A stretch of DNA of 64,000 bases from Sphingomonas sp. PP-CE-3A-406 (GCF_003688625.1 NZ_RCWY01000002.1:558001-622000); one strand, 5' to 3'; shown: positions 16,978 to 26,133, counted from the stretch's first letter. The notes: generated by a model not told the origin, from the sequence alone. Numbers and translations are program-made.

Positions 16978-18522
16978 TCAGTCCGCCGCGATCGGCCCTT
17001 CCTGCGGGGTCGGACGGCGCGTGAACCAGACGATCGCGATCAGCGCCACGCACAGCCATGCCGACACGCGGAAGATGTCGGTCGACGCCAGCAGATACGC
17101 CTGCCCGACCATCTGCCGGGTGATCGCTCCTGCCGCCTGGACATCGGTCAGCCCCATCCGCGTGAGTGCACCCCGCGCCAGCTGATAGGGCGATCCCGAC
17201 CCGACCGCTTCGGACAAATGCGACTGGTGCAGCGTCTCGCGGCGGTCCCATGCCGTCGTGATCAGCGACGCCGCGAAGCTGCCCGCGGTAATCCGCGCGA
17301 AGTTCGAGATGCCGGTCGCCGACGGCAGCCGCTCGGCCGGAATCCGGTCGAACGAGATCGTCAGCATCGCGAGGAAGAACGTGCTCATCGCGATCCCCTG
17401 CACCAGCATCGGCAGCATCAGATCGTAGAAGCTCGCATAGGTCGTGTAGCCCGAGCGCAGATAATAGGAGTAGCCGAACGATGCGAACGCGACCGTCGCC
17501 AGGATGCGCGCGTCGATCTTGCCGCTGAGCCGCGCGACGAACGGCGTCAGGATCACCGCCACCGCCCCCGACGGTGCCGCGACCAGCCCCGCCCAGGTCG
17601 CGGTATAACCGAGCTGCGTCTGCAACCAGAGCGGCAGCAGCAGCGTATTGGCGAAGAACACCGCATAACCGAGGCAGAACGCGATCGTGCCGATCGCGAA
17701 ATTGCGGCTCTTGAACAGCGTCAGGTTCACCGCCGGATTGGCGTCGGTCAGTTCCCAGATCAGCCAGAAGACGAACCCAACCGCGGCGACGAGCGCGGCG
17801 ATCACGATGCGCTCCGAGGCGAACCAGTCGTCGTTCTTGCCGAGATCGAGCACGATCTGCAACGCGCCGACCCACACCACCAGCATGATCAGCCCGACCT
17901 GGTCGATCGGCAGTTTGCGCGTCGGCGTGTCGCGTTTGCCAAGCTTGTTCCAGCAGACGAACGCGCAGAACATCCCGAACGGCACGTTGATCAGGAAAAT
18001 CCAGCTCCAGTGATAATTGTCGGAGATATAGCCGCCCAGGATCGGCCCCATGATCGGCGCGACCAGCGTCGTCATCGACCAGATGCCGAGCGCGGTGGAT
18101 CGCTTGTGCGCCGGGAAGATCGCGATCAGCAGCGCCTGGCTACCGGGGATCATCGGTCCGGACACCGCGCCCTGGAGGATGCGGAAGCCGATCAGCGACG
18201 GCAGGTCCCACGCGATCCCGCACAGGAACGACGCGATCGTGAACAGGAACACCGAGACGCAGAACGTCCGCACCACGCCGAACCGGCCCATCAGCCACCC
18301 GGTCAGCGGCACCGCGACGCCATTGGCGACCGCAAACGCGGTGACGATCCAGGTGGAATTGTCGCTCGAGACGCCGAGGTTGCCGGCGATCGTCGGCAGC
18401 GACACGTTGGCGATCGTCGTATCGAGTACCTGCATGAACGTGCCCAGCGCGAGCGCGAACGCGGTGAGGGCGAGCGAGCCACCTACTAACGGTGCGGGAC
18501 CGGGGCCCGAGGGGGCGGCCAT
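16978..18522 (-). CDS. DHA2-family MFS multidrug transporter (EmrB-like)
   Basis: A 514-residue drug:proton antiporter with about 14 membrane segments. The N terminus has the DHA2 signature (LDTTIANVSLPTIAGNLGVS) and the motif-A region (GWLMGRFGVVRTF). The central loop and later segments (GPILGGYISDNYHWSWIFLINVP) are typical of EmrB. It would work with the HlyD/EmrA-type adaptor and outer-membrane factor encoded upstream on the same strand. Unlike the other genes of that operon it is not overlapping: a 274-base interval filled with palindromic repeats separates it from emrA. Confidence 0.93.
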   Translation of the reverse strand: MAAPSGPGPAPLVGGSLALTAFALALGTFMQVLDTTIANVSLPTIAGNLGVSSDNSTWIVTAFAVANGVAVPLTGWLMGRFGVVRTFCVSVFLFTIASFLCGIAWDLPSLIGFRILQGAVSGPMIPGSQALLIAIFPAHKRSTALGIWSMTTLVAPIMGPILGGYISDNYHWSWIFLINVPFGMFCAFVCWNKLGKRDTPTRKLPIDQVGLIMLVVWVGALQIVLDLGKNDDWFASERIVIAALVAAVGFVFWLIWELTDANPAVNLTLFKSRNFAIGTIAFCLGYAVFFANTLLLPLWLQTQLGYTATWAGLVAAPSGAVAVILTPFVARLSGKIDARILATVAFASFGYSYYLRSGYTTYASFYDLMLPMLVQGIAMSTFFLAMLTISFDRIPAERLPSATGISNFARITAGSFAASLITTAWDRRETLHQSHLSEAVGSGSPYQLARGALTRMGLTDVQAAGAITRQMVGQAYLLASTDIFRVSAWLCVALIAIVWFTRRPTPQEGPIAAD

Positions 18523-18564
18523 CAGGTGGCGCTCCGGTGAGCAGAATACATCCCAACTAGGCCA

Positions 18565-18668
18565 CCACCCCGGCGAAGGCCGGGGCCCAATTGGGGAACG
18601 CTCATGAAAGGGGACGGTGTTCGGTTACAGCCACCTTTCCAATTGGGCCCCGGCCTCCGCCGGGGTGG
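18565..18668. repeat. paired palindrome (REP/BIME-like), family B copy 1
   Basis: Two 30-base arms (18565-18594 and 18639-18668) are inverted copies apart from one or two positions, with a 44-base centre. Each arm contains a GC hairpin (CCCCGGC GAAG GCCGGGG in the first arm). The same element, in the opposite orientation and with a related 44-base centre, is at 56782-56885. It lies between emrA and emrB. Confidence 0.9.
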
Positions 18669-18697
18669 AGCAGATAGCAGGCAGGCACGACGCCCAC

Positions 18698-18755
18698 TTG
18701 TTTCCCCGCGAAGGCGGGGACCCAGACTGGACTCCCGCCTTCGCGGGAGAACAAG
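18698..18755. repeat. second paired palindrome in the emrA-emrB interval
   Basis: CTTGTT (18698-18703) pairs with AACAAG (18750-18755) around two hairpins, CCCCGC-GAAG-GCGGGG (18704-18719) and CCCGC-CTTC-GCGGG (18734-18747). It is a shorter relative of the family B element 30 bases away. No gene is seen in 18523-18796. Confidence 0.85.
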
Positions 18756-18796
18756 GAAGCGGGAACCCGTCCTGCCTAATGATCGCCGCCCCAACA

Positions 18797-19960
18797 TCAC
18801 CGGTTAGCCGCGATGATCTGGCGGATCTTCGCCTCGACCGCGGGGTCGCCCCCGCCTGTCGCCAGCCCCTTGTAGGCAGCCGCCGCCGGCCGCCCAACCA
18901 TCGTCCCCGACTTGTCCGCGGTAGATACGGTCGCGTTGACCGACAGCCCCACCCGCAGCGGATTGCGCCGCAACTCGCCCTTGTCGAGCGCGATCCGGAC
19001 TGGCACGCGCTGGGTAATCTTGATCCAGTTGCCGCTGGCGTTCTGCGGCGGCAGCAGCGCGAACGCGTTGCCGCTACCCGCGCCCAGACCCACGACATGC
19101 CCGTGATAGACCAGATCGTCGCCGTACATATCCGCGGTCACCGTCGCCGGCTGGCCGATCCGCAGATCGCGCAACTGCGTCTCGCGGAAGTTCGCGTCGA
19201 CCCACACCCGGTCGAGCGGCACCACCGCCATCAGCGGCATTCCCGCCGACACCTGCTGCCCGAGTTGCACCGTGCGCTGCGCGACGACGCCGTCGATCGG
19301 CGCGACGACATGCATGTGGCTGCGCGTGATCGCCGCGCGTCGATACGCCGCGATCGACGCCATCACCGCGGGGTTGGTCGACACGGTGGTACCCGCGACG
19401 CCGCTGCGCGATTGCACCTGCTGGCTGCGCGCAAGTTGCAGCGTCGCCGCCGCCACCTTCACCTGATCGGCGGCATGGCTCAATTCCTCGCCTGAGATCG
19501 CGCCTTCCGCAGCGGCACCCCGACGCCGCACCAAGTCGTTCCGCGCGCGCGCCAGTTCGGCCTCGGCCTGGACCACCGCCGCGCCGGTTTCGTTGACCTT
19601 GGAGAAATCCGACCGGGTCGCACGCACTGCTCGCGCGAGCTCCGCTTCGGCGGATGCCAGCCCGACATCGGCGGTCGCCGCGTCGAGGTCGATCAGCGGC
19701 TGCCCCGCCTTCACCATCTGCGTGTTGTCGGCGTGGATCGCGGTCACCTGCCCAGGATCGCGCGCGGTGATTGAGACGACGTCGCCCGCGACATACGCAT
19801 CGTCGGTTTCCTGCTCGGGCGCCGCGAGGAGGAAGTGGAACACCGCCCACACGATCACGCCGACCAGCACGATGATACCGAGGATCGTCAGCCCCAGCTT
19901 GCGCCCCCGCGGATTGCCGGCAGGCGCAGCAGCAGCCGCGTGCGTTTCGGTATCGGTCAT
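18797..19960 (-). CDS. HlyD-family efflux adaptor (EmrA-like)
   Basis: A 387-residue membrane-fusion protein. One N-terminal membrane segment (LTILGIIVLVGVIVWAVFHF, residues 23-42) follows a short cytoplasmic tail. EQETDDAYVAGDVVSITARDPG begins the lipoyl domain, a helical hairpin spans about 95-200, and the second lipoyl half is HMHVVAPIDGVVAQRTVQLGQQV. It bridges the DHA2 transporter and the outer-membrane factor. Its ATG overlaps the stop of the outer-membrane factor gene (ATGA). Confidence 0.92.
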   Translation of the reverse strand: MTDTETHAAAAAPAGNPRGRKLGLTILGIIVLVGVIVWAVFHFLLAAPEQETDDAYVAGDVVSITARDPGQVTAIHADNTQMVKAGQPLIDLDAATADVGLASAEAELARAVRATRSDFSKVNETGAAVVQAEAELARARNDLVRRRGAAAEGAISGEELSHAADQVKVAAATLQLARSQQVQSRSGVAGTTVSTNPAVMASIAAYRRAAITRSHMHVVAPIDGVVAQRTVQLGQQVSAGMPLMAVVPLDRVWVDANFRETQLRDLRIGQPATVTADMYGDDLVYHGHVVGLGAGSGNAFALLPPQNASGNWIKITQRVPVRIALDKGELRRNPLRVGLSVNATVSTADKSGTMVGRPAAAAYKGLATGGGDPAVEAKIRQIIAANR

Positions 19961-21369
19961 CGTGTCACTTCCTGAAAATCGAAACCGCCGCCCAAGGCCA
20001 GCACGAGTTGCACCCGCTGTTGCGCCGAATTCGCGGCGAGGTCGGCATCGGCCTGTTCCGCGGCGAGCAAGCGTACATCGTTGTCGACGAGGTCGAGCCG
20101 GTTATCGAGACCGCTGGAGACGCGGATCGCGTTCAGCCGCCCGGTCTCAGCATAGCCGCGTACCACCTCGCGTTGGCGCGCACGGTCGGCCTCCAGCGCA
20201 CCGATCCGCGCGACCGCATCGGCGGCTTCGCGCACCGCCCCGATCACGCGATCGTTGTAATCCGCGGTCGCCAGATCGAGCGCCGCGGTCGCCCCCGCCA
20301 GCCCCGCCTTCAGTCGACCATTGTCGAAGATCGGCAGATGGATCGCCGGACCGGCGCCCACCGTCCCGGCACCGAACGATACCAGATTGCCGAGCCCGAC
20401 CGCCTGGAACCCCGCCATCGCAGCCAAGTTCACGTTGGGATAAAAGGCCCGCCGCGCGACCTGACGCCCCGCCGCCGCCGCGTCGATCCGCGCCTGAGCG
20501 GCAGCGATGTCGGCGCGCCGTGCGAGCAAATCCGCCGGCACCGTCTTCGGCAACGGCAGGACCGCATCGAGCTTCAACGCCGTCGCCCCGATCGTCGCGG
20601 GGTAGTCGACACCGCGCCCGGCGAGCGCCGCCAGCGCGTTCTTAGCTAACACCTGAGCCGCCTGCGCACGCAGCAACGCCTGCTGCGCCTGCGCCAGCAA
20701 CGTCGTCGCCGCCTGCGCATCGAGCTTGCTGCCGAGCTTGTTGCGGATCCGCACATTGACCAGCCGCAGCGTATTCTGCCGCGTCGCGATCGTCCGCTGC
20801 GCGATCGCCGCCTGCGCTTCGGCGCGCTCGAGATCGATATAGGTCTGCACCACCGCCCCCGACAGCGCCAACCGCGCCGCCGCGACGTCGAGCGTAGCGG
20901 CGCGTACCGACGCACGCGCACCCGCGATCGCCGCCTTCTGACGCCCGAACAGATCGAGGTTCCAGCTGAGGTTGGCGGCGACCGTCCCGACGAACTGGGT
21001 CGTTCCTGCGTACGGCGGCGGAATGGTGTAGCGGCCGCTCAGCCGCGCATATTGCTCCTGCGCGTCGAACGTCACCTCGGGGCCGTTGTCCGCGCGGTTG
21101 GTCGACAGCACCGCCTGCGCCTGCGTGACCCGCGCCAACGCGGCATCGAGCGTGGGATTGCCCGCCACCGCATCGTGCACCAGGCGATCGAGTTGCGGAT
21201 CGCCGAATCCGCGCCACCAGTCCGCCGCGACGACCGGCGCCGGCTCGGCGGACAGACCGAGCGTCGAGGGTGCGATCGGCGCCACGACGGTCTCGGATGC
21301 AGGCACCGCGCATCCCGCGAGCATCCCCGTCAGCAGCGAGGTCGCAAAAATCCGGTTTCGAGCAGTCAT
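19957..21369 (-). CDS. outer-membrane efflux lipoprotein (NodT family)
   Basis: Outer-membrane channel of 470 residues for the EmrAB-like pump. The signal peptide ends in a lipobox (MLAGC, Cys20 region), so the mature protein is probably lipidated. The N-terminal mature region has DWWRGFGDPQLDRLVHDAVAGNPTLDAALARV, typical of NodT proteins. The ATG at 21369 overlaps the marR stop by four bases, and its own stop overlaps the emrA start, so the genes are translationally coupled in the order marR-OMF-emrA. Confidence 0.92.
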   Translation of the reverse strand: MTARNRIFATSLLTGMLAGCAVPASETVVAPIAPSTLGLSAEPAPVVAADWWRGFGDPQLDRLVHDAVAGNPTLDAALARVTQAQAVLSTNRADNGPEVTFDAQEQYARLSGRYTIPPPYAGTTQFVGTVAANLSWNLDLFGRQKAAIAGARASVRAATLDVAAARLALSGAVVQTYIDLERAEAQAAIAQRTIATRQNTLRLVNVRIRNKLGSKLDAQAATTLLAQAQQALLRAQAAQVLAKNALAALAGRGVDYPATIGATALKLDAVLPLPKTVPADLLARRADIAAAQARIDAAAAGRQVARRAFYPNVNLAAMAGFQAVGLGNLVSFGAGTVGAGPAIHLPIFDNGRLKAGLAGATAALDLATADYNDRVIGAVREAADAVARIGALEADRARQREVVRGYAETGRLNAIRVSSGLDNRLDLVDNDVRLLAAEQADADLAANSAQQRVQLVLALGGGFDFQEVTR

Positions 21370-21839
21370 GGTCGACGACCTTCCGTAAGAGCATCGTCCA
21401 GCGTCGTGCGGAGTTTCTGCAGGAGGCCAATCAAGGTATCGATCTCGTCCGATGCCCAGCCCTGGGCGAGCAGGACGTTCCAATAGGCGACGATCCGGTC
21501 GCGACACCGGATCGCGATCGCTTCGCCGTCGGGAGTCAGTTCGAGATTGAGTACGCGGCGGTCGTCGTTCGCGCGCGACCGCGTCACCCATCCGCGCTGC
21601 TCCATCGTATCGACGAGCCGGGTGCTGGCGCCCTTGTCGTAGGACAGGTCGCGCGCGAGATCGGCGCAGGTCGACGACCGTCCGGCGAGAAGCGACATGA
21701 GCGCAGACCACTGCGTTCCGGACACGCCTTCGTCGACGAAGATCGGTTCGATCAAACTCTGTCCGATCTGGTGGACGCGCCGCGACAGATAGCCGAGCGA
21801 GCATTCCGGGCCGAATTCCGCGGGCGTGAAAAAGTCCAT
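21366..21839 (-). CDS. MarR-family transcriptional regulator
   Basis: A 157-residue winged-helix regulator, first gene of the emrAB-like efflux operon. The recognition region (SSTCADLARDLSYDKGASTRLVDTMEQRGWVTR) and the wing (RANDDRRVLNLELTPDGEAI) are typical of MarR. The start at 21839 is supported by a palindrome immediately upstream. By analogy with MarR and EmrR it probably represses its own operon and is released by small phenolic or drug-like ligands. No strong ribosome-binding site is seen before the ATG. Confidence 0.9.
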   Translation of the reverse strand: MDFFTPAEFGPECSLGYLSRRVHQIGQSLIEPIFVDEGVSGTQWSALMSLLAGRSSTCADLARDLSYDKGASTRLVDTMEQRGWVTRSRANDDRRVLNLELTPDGEAIAIRCRDRIVAYWNVLLAQGWASDEIDTLIGLLQKLRTTLDDALTEGRRP

Positions 21840-21859
21840 ATGGTTGCCATGACAACCAT
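21840..21859. promoter_or_regulatory. probable MarR operator
   Basis: ATGGTTG and CAACCAT form 7-base inverted arms around a 6-base centre, ending at the base before the marR start codon. A TTGACT -35-like box (21869-21874, minus strand) lies just upstream, so bound regulator would cover the core promoter or start site. Confidence 0.65.
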
Positions 21860-21922
21860 TGCCTCGGCAGTCAATTGCGAACTGCGCTTGAGGACGTCGG
21901 GCCGCCGCCGACGACCGCAGAC

Positions 21923-22084
21923 TTACGCCGCGAGCGTGGCGATCCGTTCCTCTGCGCACAGCAGGCAATCGTCCAGCTTCGCGCCGAGCATGAATTCCTG
22001 CTCCGAGTCGGCGATGTCGCGCGACTCGTTGATAAGGCGGCTGATAGCCGTCAGGCGTTCGATAGCTTGATCTGCGCTTCGCAT
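21923..22084 (-). CDS. small hypothetical protein (53 residues)
   Basis: Short gene, ATG 22084-22082 to TAA 21925-21923. A strong ribosome-binding site (AGGGGGA) lies 7 bases before the ATG. The product MRSADQAIERLTAISRLINE... is helical with a central acidic part (SRDIADSEQEF) and a C-terminal CLLCAEE motif. It has no signal peptide or membrane segment. It is divergent-to-tandem with marR (same strand, upstream). Function unknown. Confidence 0.55.
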   Translation of the reverse strand: MRSADQAIERLTAISRLINESRDIADSEQEFMLGAKLDDCLLCAEERIATLAA

Positions 22085-22530
22085 CGGACTTCCCCCTATT
22101 CGCTTGCCTATGTCAGGAGTGCCGGACCGGCACCCTTCGCTCGTTTAGCCGCCACTTCCCCTCGCAGGACTTGCTCAGCATCGCCACGTGCCGATCGGCA
22201 ATGCCGAGGACGGTCGATCACGACATTATAGGACGCGAGTTAATGAAGCGGACATGCCAAACCTTATCTTTGTCATAGTAATTGATCAAGATTTCAAAAC
22301 AAGCCTGATAATTCCAAGACATCGATCAAGCATAGTTGGGATTTCAGGCGAGACCTCAACGGCTATCCCGCGCATAAACCATAATATTTGTTAGTTCTGA
22401 AAGAACTATCCAATATCAATATCATCTTTTCATCAGGCAACAATACGCGCCCGCATTGATGGTCGGACGAAAGATGCCGAACGTCGCGCCCGAGTCGGAA
22501 TGCCAATTCGGGATCGGAACGCATAACGAA
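22085..22530. other. AT-rich intergenic island
   Basis: This stretch holds no convincing gene. From about 22230 to 22440 base composition is clearly poorer in G+C than the rest of the window, with runs such as ATAATATTTGTTAG. A 46-codon frame (22254-22394) is open on the plus strand but its product lacks recognisable features and its codon use is unlike the neighbours. It may be a promoter-rich region or a remnant of transferred DNA. Confidence 0.5.
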
Positions 22531-22560
22531 AAGGGCCATCCGCTACAGCGGACGGCCCTT
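22531..22560 (-). terminator. rho-independent terminator of the autotransporter gene
   Basis: A near-perfect inverted repeat (AAGGGCC...GGCCCTT with inner CCGCT/AGCGG) is followed on the minus strand by TTTTCGTT. It lies 36 bases after the stop codon. Confidence 0.8.
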
Positions 22561-22596
22561 GCCGGATCGGCGCTATCGCCAAATCGAGATACCCTG

Positions 22597-25500
22597 TCAG
22601 AAGCGGATGCTGATCGATCCCTTGTAGGTCTGGTTCGACACGTCGCTGCGCTCGATCGTGGTATCGGCGCCAATCGAGACGTCGACTCGGTCGCCGACCA
22701 GCGTCAGGCCGCCGCTGACTTCGCCCCAGTTCTTGTCCTGGCCGGCAAGTGCGAACAGTGCGTTCGGACCGATCCCACCGACAAAGTTCGCGCCGAACAC
22801 ACCCGGCGTCGAGTTGAAGTCGTGGACATAGTTCGCCGCGACATAGGGCTTGAGCGACGCGCCACCGCTCAGGAACAGTCCGGCACGCCCCTGCACGCTG
22901 TCGAAGCTGTCGCGGTCGACGAACAACGCCGGGCCGCTCCCGTTCTGGCCGCCGTCCTCGATCGACTTGCCGAAGCCGATATGGCTGGCGCGGATCGACA
23001 CGCGCGGACCGACCTTCAGCATCGACAGGTCGAACGCCTTGCCGAGGCCGACCTCGCCAACCAGCGTCAGCGCGTTGTCGGTGCTGCGCAACCGGTAGCT
23101 GGTGCCGACGAAGCCGACGCTGCGATCGGTCTTGGCGACGAACGCACCCGCGCTGAGTTGCGTGTCGAGGATGATCCCCGACGCCGTCTCCAGCTTGCCG
23201 TAGACCGTCCCCTGGTACAGCGCGCCCTTCGCTCGCTGCGCGATCCCGCCGGTGGTGCCGTCGGTGTCGGTGTACGAGACCGACAGGCCGATCACCGCGC
23301 CCTCGCCGGCCTGCTTCTCCAGACCGCCGGCGATGAAATAGCCGTCGAACTTGTCATGCCCGCCAAACGGGACCGTAGTCGGCATCGAGCGGCTGCGACC
23401 GTCGATATAGCCGCCGGCGATGAAGCCACCCATGTCGTCGGGAAGTTTGCCCGACTGGACGACCGTGCCGCCGGTGTCGCTCATCATGTCCTGCCCGCCC
23501 GGCAGATCGCTCGCCATCAACGACGCGACCTGGAACGGCTTGCCGATCAGCGCGAGCGTGCCGCCGAGCCCGTGACGCGTATCGATCTGCGCGATACGAT
23601 CGCGGTAGAACCGCGACATCGTGTCGACCGACGCCACACCCAGGCTCGACTTCAGCGTTTCCGCGCGCGGCGCGAGCCCCTCCAGCGTCGAGCGGATCGT
23701 CGCAGCGGTCTGCAGATCGAGCGTGCCGTACAGCCCGCTCAGCGCCGAATAGTTTGACCGGTTGCGATCGAGCAGCCCGGCATACGCTGTCTGGATCGGC
23801 GTCGCGGCGACGACATTGCTGTATTGCCCCGCAGCAATCCGCACCTGCACCGCATTGGCGCTGTAAACATAGGTAGGCGTCAGGATCGCGCTGAGCGGCG
23901 TCGCTGCATTGAAGGCTCCGCTGACCCCGCCCTGCGCGGTCACGATCGTGTAGATATCGTTCGATCGGATGGTCTGCCCTGCGACGGGCGCGAACCCGAC
24001 GCTGCCGCCGAGATTGACGATCCCGTTGGTCGCTGCGCCGCTGGCGTTGAACGTCGTTGCCACGAAAGCGAGCTTGTCCGACGTGCCGTTGGCGCCGAGA
24101 TCGACGAGCAGGTTGGTACCCGAGGCGAGGATGCCGTTGCCAGCGACGGTCAGCGTCCCGGTCGTCCCCATCGTGCCGGGCGCGATCATGCCCGAGACGC
24201 TGGTGAAGAACGGCGTGTTGATCCGCCCCGATCCGGTCAGCAGTCCGGCGAGCATGAAATAGTCGCCCGGCGTAGAGATCACGCCGTCGTTCTGCACCGT
24301 GCCGGTCACCTGGTTGATCGTCATCAGGCTGGTCAGCGATCCCGCCGACGTCACCGCCAGCTTGGCCGTGCTGCCCGCGACGGTAAACTTGTCGACCGTC
24401 ACCGACGATCCAAGCGTCGTCGTGCCCGCCGCCGCCAGCGTGACATCGTAATAGCGTGCGCTACGCTGCGTGGCGCGATCGGGATCGATGTTGTTGGGGA
24501 CGAAATCGGTCGCGCCCGGCAAGCCGTTGGCGAGCGTCGGCGACAGCACCGCCAGCGCCGTCACGTCCTTACCGGCCTGCGCGACGTTCTCCGCGCTGGC
24601 CAGCAGCGACGCGTCGGCCTTGCCGCCCTGCGCCACGGTTTCCAGCATCATGCCGGCCGCGGCGACACCGCCCGTCGCGACCTTGGTCACGACTGCCGGC
24701 GAGGCGGCGGTCGTCGTCACCGGAACGCCATCGACCGTCTGGACGCCCGTCTTCACGTCGACGCAATCGGTCTGGAAACATACTTGGCCGAACTTGTTGC
24801 CGTCGCCGGCGATACCCGCGCCGGTGGTGGTCGGCACGCCGTTGACCAGCTTGCCGTCGACGATGATCTGGTAGTTCGGATCGAGTGCGGTCACCCAGTG
24901 CGACGCGTCGGTCCACTGGCCGTCGCCCGCCTTGGTCTGCGCATAGCGATACGGATTGTTCGCGGTGATATAATCCGAGAACAGATAGAGCGGCTGGTAG
25001 AAGCTGGCCGTACCATAGGCACCGAACGGCTGCGCGCCGAAGAACCGGTTACCACCCGACAGGACGCCGATCACCACCTGCTTGGCGAAGGTTCGATCGA
25101 GGATCAGCGGACCACCCGAATCGCCGCCCGCGGTCGTGCCCTCGTTGGGCAGCGCGTCGTCCTTGAACAGGTTGAAATCATAGGGGCTGGCTGCGGCGGT
25201 GCCACGGCGGGGATCGTCGAAATCGAGCTGGTACAGGTTCTGTGGCAGGCCGCTGGTCGATCCGAACAGGAACGCGTCGCGATCGTCGAACGAGCCGAGG
25301 ATACCGATCGTGTTCTCGGCGATGCGACGGCGATAGTCGATGCCGTTGGTATCGCCGACCAGCGTGCCACCCTGCCCGCTGCGACCATAGCCGGTGATCG
25401 TCACGTGATAGCCGGTGCCGGTGGTCGCGCCGATCGTCGCCGGGGCCGGCAGCGCGGACAGCAGCAGCGCCCAGGTCGGCACGTTGGCGGCGGGCGTATC

Positions 25501-26133
25501 GAGCGTCGCGATCGCGACGTCGCCCTGGATGAAGTTCTGACCGATGCCGAGCTTCAGCGAGTCGGCATTATAGACGACCTGGTTGACATTATACAGGAAG
25601 TTGGCGGTGTTGGTCTTGTACTGCTGAGCATTGACCGCACCGGTCGCGGTAGTCGGCAGGAACCAGTCGATCACCGCGGGGCGGTTGTTCTGTGCGAACC
25701 CGAACGCGATCGGGATGCCGCCGCCCTTCGATCCATATTGCCACGGGTCCTGCGCACCGGTGCCGGCGCCGTTCTCGTTGACGCAGTGCGCGGCGAAAAT
25801 GACCGTGCGCGGGTTGATCAGCGACCCGGTGCAGATCCCGAGGCCGCCACCGCCCGCATCGATCGTCATCTGGCCGACACCGTTCACGCCACCCGCGACG
25901 TCCTGTGAGGTGGTCGGCGTACCCGGTGCGCTGATGACGATGCTCGGCTGGGTCACCAGATCGGCGGGGTTGAGCGTGCTGCCATACGCCATCACGTCGA
26001 CGCTCGTCGGGCGCTCCTGAGCCGACGCCAGCGTCGGAACGACGGCCGCGATCAGGATCGCGGTGGACGCGAGCAGGTTCAGCCGTGACCGACGCATGAG
26101 ACAGTTCGTTGCGCCCGCAGAAACGATCGTCAT
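22597..26133 (-). CDS. autotransporter with trypsin-like serine protease domain
   Basis: Type Va secreted protein of 1178 residues. A long signal peptide (residues 1-38, ending TLASA) precedes an S1-type protease domain with H116 (IFAAHCVNE), D205 (GDVAIATL) and S339 (GGDSGGP) as the catalytic triad. The middle region (about 480-880) is Gly/Thr/Ala-rich beta-helix-like passenger sequence. The last ~270 residues form an autotransporter beta-barrel ending in the outer-membrane signature ISIRF. ATG 26133 is chosen because AGGGGG lies 8 bases before it; ATG 26097 would give a shorter signal peptide. It is probably displayed on or released from the cell surface and degrades proteins. It is a single-gene unit with its own terminator. 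Confidence 0.9.
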   Translation of the reverse strand: MTIVSAGATNCLMRRSRLNLLASTAILIAAVVPTLASAQERPTSVDVMAYGSTLNPADLVTQPSIVISAPGTPTTSQDVAGGVNGVGQMTIDAGGGGLGICTGSLINPRTVIFAAHCVNENGAGTGAQDPWQYGSKGGGIPIAFGFAQNNRPAVIDWFLPTTATGAVNAQQYKTNTANFLYNVNQVVYNADSLKLGIGQNFIQGDVAIATLDTPAANVPTWALLLSALPAPATIGATTGTGYHVTITGYGRSGQGGTLVGDTNGIDYRRRIAENTIGILGSFDDRDAFLFGSTSGLPQNLYQLDFDDPRRGTAAASPYDFNLFKDDALPNEGTTAGGDSGGPLILDRTFAKQVVIGVLSGGNRFFGAQPFGAYGTASFYQPLYLFSDYITANNPYRYAQTKAGDGQWTDASHWVTALDPNYQIIVDGKLVNGVPTTTGAGIAGDGNKFGQVCFQTDCVDVKTGVQTVDGVPVTTTAASPAVVTKVATGGVAAAGMMLETVAQGGKADASLLASAENVAQAGKDVTALAVLSPTLANGLPGATDFVPNNIDPDRATQRSARYYDVTLAAAGTTTLGSSVTVDKFTVAGSTAKLAVTSAGSLTSLMTINQVTGTVQNDGVISTPGDYFMLAGLLTGSGRINTPFFTSVSGMIAPGTMGTTGTLTVAGNGILASGTNLLVDLGANGTSDKLAFVATTFNASGAATNGIVNLGGSVGFAPVAGQTIRSNDIYTIVTAQGGVSGAFNAATPLSAILTPTYVYSANAVQVRIAAGQYSNVVAATPIQTAYAGLLDRNRSNYSALSGLYGTLDLQTAATIRSTLEGLAPRAETLKSSLGVASVDTMSRFYRDRIAQIDTRHGLGGTLALIGKPFQVASLMASDLPGGQDMMSDTGGTVVQSGKLPDDMGGFIAGGYIDGRSRSMPTTVPFGGHDKFDGYFIAGGLEKQAGEGAVIGLSVSYTDTDGTTGGIAQRAKGALYQGTVYGKLETASGIILDTQLSAGAFVAKTDRSVGFVGTSYRLRSTDNALTLVGEVGLGKAFDLSMLKVGPRVSIRASHIGFGKSIEDGGQNGSGPALFVDRDSFDSVQGRAGLFLSGGASLKPYVAANYVHDFNSTPGVFGANFVGGIGPNALFALAGQDKNWGEVSGGLTLVGDRVDVSIGADTTIERSDVSNQTYKGSISIRF

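Noticed and set aside
22254..22394. 46-codon plus-strand frame in the AT-rich island
   Set aside because: No ribosome-binding site, codon use unlike the neighbours and no recognisable product.
23824..25908. A 694-codon plus-strand frame inside the autotransporter gene
   Set aside because: Arg/Asp-rich shadow; the minus-strand protein has a complete protease triad and barrel.
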